Shown: positions 5,372 to 8,696 of the stretch, piece by piece
Numbering within the stretch: position 1 is the stretch's first letter
How the letters are laid out: each line of letters starts with the position of its first letter
NCBI GenBank assembly: GCA_964581605.1
Contig: CAZOPF010000165.1
Span: 1 to 8,696, forward strand
From: CAADGU01 sp964581605
GTDB taxonomy: Bacteria > Chloroflexota > Anaerolineae > Promineifilales > Promineifilaceae
Length of the DNA stretch: 8,696 bases
Direction: 5' to 3'
The notes under the pieces: model-generated
Told to the model about the DNA's origin: nothing
What the model saw: only the letters and a program-made list of their open reading frames with translations
Database searches by the model: none
Made by a program: the position numbers and the translations under genes

Positions 5372-6397
5372 GTGAGGGAAAACGGCCGTAAACGAGTCAC
5401 CATCAAAGAGGTAGCGGGAGCCGCGGGTGTGTCTACGCAGACCATTTCGCGGGTGGTCAACGGCCGTGCCGACGTCGCCCCCCACACCCGCCAGCATGTA
5501 CAACAGGTGATCGAATCGTTGGGTTACCAGCCGAGCAAAATTGCCCGCAGCCTCATCCAGGGGCAGAGCCATTCTTTGGGGATTGTGACCTTTGGCATCG
5601 GCTATTATGGCCCGTCGCACGTGCTTCAGGGGATTCAGGAAACGGCCGTCGCCCACGGCTATTCCCTCATGCTCAACATTTTGCCGGACGCGGAAATTTA
5701 CGACGCTAAACAATTGCTGCGCGAGATGCTGGCCTATCATGTGGACGGCATTTTGTGGGCTGCGCCGGAGATTGGGCAAAACCGGGACGGGATTCAACAG
5801 GAATTGCCCCATTTGTCTGTACCCATTGTTTTTTTGAGCGCCCAACCCCGGCCAAACCAGATGACGGCCGTGATTGATAACCGGGCTGGCGGACGGCTGG
5901 CAACGCGACACCTGATTGAACAGGGGCGGCAGCATATCGGCCTGATTACGGGGCCGATTAGCTGGTGGGAGGCGCGGCAGCGAGAGTTGGGTTGGCGCGA
6001 GGAGTTGGCGGCAAACGGCCGTGAGGTGGACGAAAGTTATATTGCTTATGGCGACTGGAGCGCGGGCAGCGGTGAACGCTGCCTGCGGCGATTGCTGGAA
6101 TGGCGGCCAGAGATGGACGCGGTGTTTGTGAGTAATGATCAGATGGCGTTGGGAGCGTTGAAAGCAGCGCGGGAAGTGGGGCGGCAGGTACCGGAGGAGC
6201 TGGCCGTGATCGGTTTTGACGATATTCCCGAAGCGGCCTTTTTCTACCCGGCGTTGACGACCATGCGCCAGGATACGGCCGCCTTGGGGCGCGAAGGGGT
6301 GCGGCGGCTGCTGGCGATGATTAACGAGCCGGAGACGGTCAGTTATGAACCGATCCGGCTGCTGCCGGAGTTGATGGTGCGGGAAAGTACGTTGTGA
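5372..6397 (+). CDS. LacI-family transcriptional regulator, probable arabinose repressor
   Basis: This is a DNA-binding repressor with an N-terminal LacI helix-turn-helix (RVTIKEVAGAAGVSTQTISRV, about residues 8-28 from the GTG), a hinge ending in A-R-S-L that normally inserts its leucine at the central CpG of the operator, and a periplasmic-binding-protein-like effector domain ending in LPELMVRESTL. The 341-residue length is typical. The GTG at 5372 is preferred because GGAGAG begins 10 nt upstream at 5362; the in-frame ATG at 5360 lacks an SD and would add four residues, and a TTG at 5300 lies inside the promoter. It is divergent from araA and upstream of araB, so L-arabinose or a pathway intermediate is the likely effector. 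It is not the GntR-type AraR or the AraC type. It carries five ACGGCCGT copies. Confidence 0.92.
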   Translation: MRENGRKRVTIKEVAGAAGVSTQTISRVVNGRADVAPHTRQHVQQVIESLGYQPSKIARSLIQGQSHSLGIVTFGIGYYGPSHVLQGIQETAVAHGYSLMLNILPDAEIYDAKQLLREMLAYHVDGILWAAPEIGQNRDGIQQELPHLSVPIVFLSAQPRPNQMTAVIDNRAGGRLATRHLIEQGRQHIGLITGPISWWEARQRELGWREELAANGREVDESYIAYGDWSAGSGERCLRRLLEWRPEMDAVFVSNDQMALGALKAAREVGRQVPEELAVIGFDDIPEAAFFYPALTTMRQDTAALGREGVRRLLAMINEPETVSYEPIRLLPELMVRESTL

Positions 6398-6401
6398 AGA
6401 G

Positions 6402-6459
6402 GAGATTGGAGATTGGAGATTAGAGATTGGGGTCGCTTCAATCTCCAATCTCCAATCTC
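6402..6459 (+). repeat. GGAGATT heptad array forming a 20-bp perfect inverted repeat
   Basis: Heptads GGAGATT at 6401, 6408 and 6415, with a variant AGAGATT at 6422, face complementary AATCTCC units. The arms at 6402-6421 and 6440-6459 are perfectly complementary over 20 bp with an 18-nt loop. The structure sits between the regulator stop (6397) and the araB SD (GGGAG, 6463-6467), ending 3 nt before that SD. There is no U-run, so termination is not obvious. It could modulate araB translation or mRNA processing, or be a dispersed intergenic repeat, since related sequence occurs at 2979-2989. Confidence 0.75.
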
Positions 6460-6475
6460 TCAGGGAGTGAAAACG

Positions 6476-8011
6476 ATGGCGAAATATGCAATTGGTGTGG
6501 ATTATGGCACGGAGTCGGGGCGGGCGGTATTGGTGCATGTGCAGACGGGGGAGGAGGTGGCCACGGCCGTACACCCTTACGCGGATGGGGTGATTGACGA
6601 GCATTTGCCGGGCAACGGCCGTCCCTTACCCCACGATTTTGCCCTGCAAAACCCGCAGGATTACATTGAAGTGTTGAAAACGGCCGTGCCCCAGGTTTTG
6701 CGCGAAAGTGGCGTCAGCGCCGATGATGTGATCGGCATTGGCACCGATTTTACAGCGTGTACCATGCTGCCGGTGAAGGCAGATGGCACGCCGCTTTGTT
6801 TCCTGCCGGAGTGGCAGAGCAACCCGTATGCCTGGGTAAAGTTGTGGAAACACCATGCTGCCCAGCCGCAGGCCAACCAGTTGAACGAAACAGCGCGGCA
6901 GATGGGCGAGGAGTGGCTGAAATGGTACGGCGGCAAAATCTCCTCGGAGTGGCTCATCCCCAAAATTTGGGAAACGGCCGAAAAAGCGCCGGAGGTGTAT
7001 GCGGCCGCCGATAAATTTGTGGAGGCGGCCGACTGGATTGTGTGGCAGATGACGGGGCAGGAAAAACGTAATGCCTGCACGGCCGGGTACAAGGCGATCT
7101 GGAATAAACAGAAAGGGTATCCACGAAACAATTTTTTTGCCGCGCTCCATCCCGCGCTCGAAAATGTGGTGGAGGATAAGTTGTCACGGGAGATTTACCC
7201 ATTAGGGCAAAAGGCGGGCGGGTTGACGGCCGAGATGGCGCGGTTGACGGGGCTGAATGTGGGTACGGCCGTGCCCATTGGCAATGTGGACGCGCATGTT
7301 TCCGCCCCGGCAACGGCCGTGACCCAACCAGGCCAGATGGTGATGATCATGGGTACCAGCACCTGCCACATCCTCATCGGCGACCAGGAACGGGTGGTGG
7401 AAGGCATGTGCGGTGTGGTGGAAGATGGCGTCGTGCCTGGCCTGTTTGGTTACGAAGCGGGGCAATCCTGCGTGGGNNNNNNNNNNNNNNNNNNNNNNNN
7501 NNNNNNNNNNNNNNNNNNNNNNNNNNNNNNNNNNNNNNNNNNNNNNNNNNNNNNNNNNNNNNNNNNNNNNNNNNNNTACCGCGCCCTGATTGAAGCCACC
7601 GCTTACGGCACGCGCATCATCATCGAGTCGTTTGAGCGCAGTGGTGTGCCAGTGACGGAGCTGGTGGCCGCCGGTGGGCTGCCCGGCCGGAACAAACTGT
7701 TGATGCAAATTTATGCGGACGTGACCGGGCGGACGATCAAGGTGGCGGGTACGGAGCAGGCGGGAGCGTTTGGTTCGGCGATGTTTGCGGCCGTCGCCGC
7801 GGGAGCGGCCGCCGGGGGTTACGACTCAATTGTGGAGGCGGCCGCGCACATGGCCCGGCTGCAAGATGTGGTTTACACGCCCATCCCGGAGCATGAGGCA
7901 GTCTATGACCGGCTGTTCGCCGAATACCAGTTGTTGCACGACTATTTTGGCCGGGGGGCGAATGATGTGATGAAGCGGTTGAAGGCGTTGAAGGCGGAGA
8001 CCAAGACCTGA
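6476..8011 (+). CDS. araB: Ribulokinase, FGGY family, interrupted by a 100-N gap
   Basis: It phosphorylates L-ribulose with ATP to L-ribulose 5-phosphate in the cytoplasm. Both FGGY domains are evident: the N-terminal phosphate loop GVDYGTESGR (residues 7-16), the ribulokinase-typical GTDFTACTMLPV (89-100), the probable catalytic base D272 (GNVDAHVS), MGTSTCH (292-298) and GYEAGQS (325-331). After the gap come YRALIEATAYGTR and the C-terminal AAGGLPGRNKLLMQIYADVTGR. The start at 6476 has GGGAG 8 nt upstream; a longer ATG at 6413 starts inside the heptad repeat. The frame agrees on both sides of the gap, but from remembered AraB sequences the missing part should be near 75-80 residues rather than 33, giving about 555 residues. 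The TGA stop lies inside a perfect palindrome shared with the araD leader. Confidence 0.93.
   Translation: MAKYAIGVDYGTESGRAVLVHVQTGEEVATAVHPYADGVIDEHLPGNGRPLPHDFALQNPQDYIEVLKTAVPQVLRESGVSADDVIGIGTDFTACTMLPVKADGTPLCFLPEWQSNPYAWVKLWKHHAAQPQANQLNETARQMGEEWLKWYGGKISSEWLIPKIWETAEKAPEVYAAADKFVEAADWIVWQMTGQEKRNACTAGYKAIWNKQKGYPRNNFFAALHPALENVVEDKLSREIYPLGQKAGGLTAEMARLTGLNVGTAVPIGNVDAHVSAPATAVTQPGQMVMIMGTSTCHILIGDQERVVEGMCGVVEDGVVPGLFGYEAGQSCVXXXXXXXXXXXXXXXXXXXXXXXXXXXXXXXXXXYRALIEATAYGTRIIIESFERSGVPVTELVAAGGLPGRNKLLMQIYADVTGRTIKVAGTEQAGAFGSAMFAAVAAGAAAGGYDSIVEAAAHMARLQDVVYTPIPEHEAVYDRLFAEYQLLHDYFGRGANDVMKRLKALKAETKT
7477..7576. other. Assembly gap, 100 N
   Basis: A run of exactly 100 N interrupts araB. 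One hundred is a common placeholder for a gap of unknown size, so true coordinates to the right may shift. The expected missing sequence encodes the middle of the C-terminal FGGY domain. Confidence 0.98.
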
Positions 8012-8036
8012 CAGGTTTTGAAAACCTGTCAGGTCT
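8004..8036. repeat. 33-bp perfect palindrome over the araB stop codon
   Basis: AGACCTGACAGGTTTT (8004-8019) and AAAACCTGTCAGGTCT (8021-8036) are perfect 16-bp arms around a single G. The araB TGA (8009-8011) lies in the left arm, and the right arm ends 10 nt before the araD ATG. No T-run follows, so an intrinsic terminator is unlikely. I have the impression that this ACCTGACAGGT-type palindrome is a common dispersed intergenic repeat, but that needs a search. Confidence 0.8.
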
Positions 8037-8046
8037 CCCAAAAATC

Positions 8047-8688
8047 ATGTTAGAACAACTCAAAAAACAACTTTTTGCTTTGCATATGGAATTGCCGAAG
8101 AATGACCTGGTGAAGTGGACGGGGGGGAATGTGAGTGCGCGGGACCCGGAGACGGGGCTGGTGGTGATCAAGCCGAGTGGGGTGCGGTATGAGGATTTAC
8201 GGCCGCAAGACCATGTGGTGGTCACGCTGGATGGTGAAATGGTGGAAGGGGAGTTGAAACCATCGTCGGATACGGCCAGCCATTGTTACATTTACCGCCA
8301 CCGGCCGGATGTGAACGGCATTGTGCATACTCATTCCCCCTACGCGACGGCGTTTGCGGCCGTGGGCAAACCGATTCCCTGCTGTTTAACGGCCATCGCT
8401 GACGAGTTTGGCGGGCCGATTCCGGTGGCCGGGTTTGCGCTGATTGGCAGCGAGGCGATTGGGCAGCAGGTGGTGGAGCATATTGGCCATTCCCCGGCCG
8501 TGCTACTGCAACAGCATGGGGTGTTTACGGTGGGCAAGGATGCGACGGCCGCGGTGAAGGCAGCGGTGATGGTGGAAGATATTGCCCGCACCGTCTGGCT
8601 GGCGATGCAAATTGGCACGGTGCAGGAGATTGACCCGGCCGATATTGCCAGTTTGCATCATCGGTATACGCATGTGTATGGGCAGTGA
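8047..8688 (+). CDS. araD: L-ribulose-5-phosphate 4-epimerase, 213 aa
   Basis: This class II aldolase/epimerase converts L-ribulose 5-phosphate to D-xylulose 5-phosphate, closing the arabinose route into the pentose phosphate pathway. Visible active-site elements are GGNVS with N28, the phosphate-binding KPSG (42-45) and SSD (73-75), the zinc histidines H94 and H96 (VHTHSPYATAF) and H157 (LLQQHGVF), an acidic D119 in the IADEFGG segment, and the C-terminal YGQ ending seen in AraD. Fuculose-phosphate aldolase is a related alternative, but the araB neighbour, the MLEQLKKQ start and the YGQ end favour AraD. It is somewhat shorter than the 231-residue E. coli enzyme. No SD precedes the ATG; the leader is mostly the palindrome at 8004-8036. 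It is probably co-transcribed with araB, 35 nt upstream. Confidence 0.93.
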   Translation: MLEQLKKQLFALHMELPKNDLVKWTGGNVSARDPETGLVVIKPSGVRYEDLRPQDHVVVTLDGEMVEGELKPSSDTASHCYIYRHRPDVNGIVHTHSPYATAFAAVGKPIPCCLTAIADEFGGPIPVAGFALIGSEAIGQQVVEHIGHSPAVLLQQHGVFTVGKDATAAVKAAVMVEDIARTVWLAMQIGTVQEIDPADIASLHHRYTHVYGQ

Positions 8689-8696
8689 GGGTGGCA

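Larger units (their letters stand above)
519..7320. repeat. Iterated octamer palindrome ACGGCCGT, 18 exact copies
   Basis: Exact copies start at 519, 1050, 1360, 1614, 2065, 2565, 2681, 4462, 5382, 5460, 5642, 5864, 6015, 6563, 6615, 6680, 7265 and 7313. Because the octamer is its own reverse complement, strand is undefined. Copies occur in all three codon phases: T-A-V in nine, x-G-R in six, R-P in three. All lie inside coding regions, and none falls between 2689 and 4461. One-base variants such as GCGGCCGT (4186) and ACGGCCGC (781) are also present. Confidence 0.85.

Noticed and set aside
6413..6475. 21-residue N-terminal extension of AraB from an ATG at 6413
   Set aside because: It is a translation of the heptad repeat; the SD GGGAG and the family N-terminus indicate 6476.
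5327..6604. 425-residue minus-strand open frame opposite the LacI-family gene
   Set aside because: Antisense shadow of a clear regulator; it also runs through the promoter and heptad repeat, and the protein is His/Pro/Arg-rich nonsense.
6476..8011. Xylulokinase or glycerol kinase instead of ribulokinase
   Set aside because: GTDFTACTMLPV, GNVDAHVS and GYEAGQS are ribulokinase-type, and the neighbours are araA and araD.
8004..8036. Intrinsic terminator between araB and araD
   Set aside because: The stem is followed by CCCAAAAATC on the plus strand, with no U-run, and araD needs read-through to be expressed with the pathway.

Overview
The window is an ordinary-looking bacterial chromosome segment of roughly 55-58% GC with one scaffold gap. 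It centres on a complete L-arabinose catabolic cluster. Nothing seen proves the lineage. The short intergenic palindromes, the LacI-type sugar regulator and a very frequent ACGGCCGT octamer fit my impression of Chloroflexota (Anaerolineae-like) genomes, but that assignment is a low-confidence inference.

Layout. Positions 1-268 hold two inverted-repeat elements and perhaps the 3' tail of a gene entering from the left. Positions 269-2984 are a tight plus-strand run of four genes: a tandem-GNAT acetyltransferase, a single-domain GNAT acetyltransferase, an alpha/beta hydrolase and an unrecognised 115-residue protein. Convergent to these, on the minus strand, lies a toxin-antitoxin pair (RHH antitoxin, then PemK/MazF toxin) at 3012-3568. 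It is AT-richer than its surroundings and has its own consensus-like promoter. Next comes araA (3618-5123, minus strand). A control region of about 250 bp then separates araA from the divergent plus-strand genes: a LacI-family regulator (5372-6397), araB (6476-8011, interrupted by 100 Ns) and araD (8047-8688).

How the genes work together. AraA isomerises L-arabinose to L-ribulose, AraB phosphorylates it to L-ribulose 5-phosphate, and AraD epimerises that to D-xylulose 5-phosphate for the pentose phosphate pathway. The LacI-family protein is very probably the local repressor. Two identical 14-bp sites with a CG-centred core lie at the predicted start points of both divergent promoters, 156 bp apart and in opposite orientation, which suggests joint repression, autoregulation and perhaps looping. 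No arabinose transporter is in the window.

I found no convincing undescribed multi-gene system. The points most worth a second look are at DNA level. They are the iterated ACGGCCGT palindrome (18 exact copies in all three codon phases), the paired operators and leader hairpin of araA, the apparently leaderless antitoxin promoter with 11-bp-phased repeats, and perfect inverted repeats at two gene junctions of the araB side.
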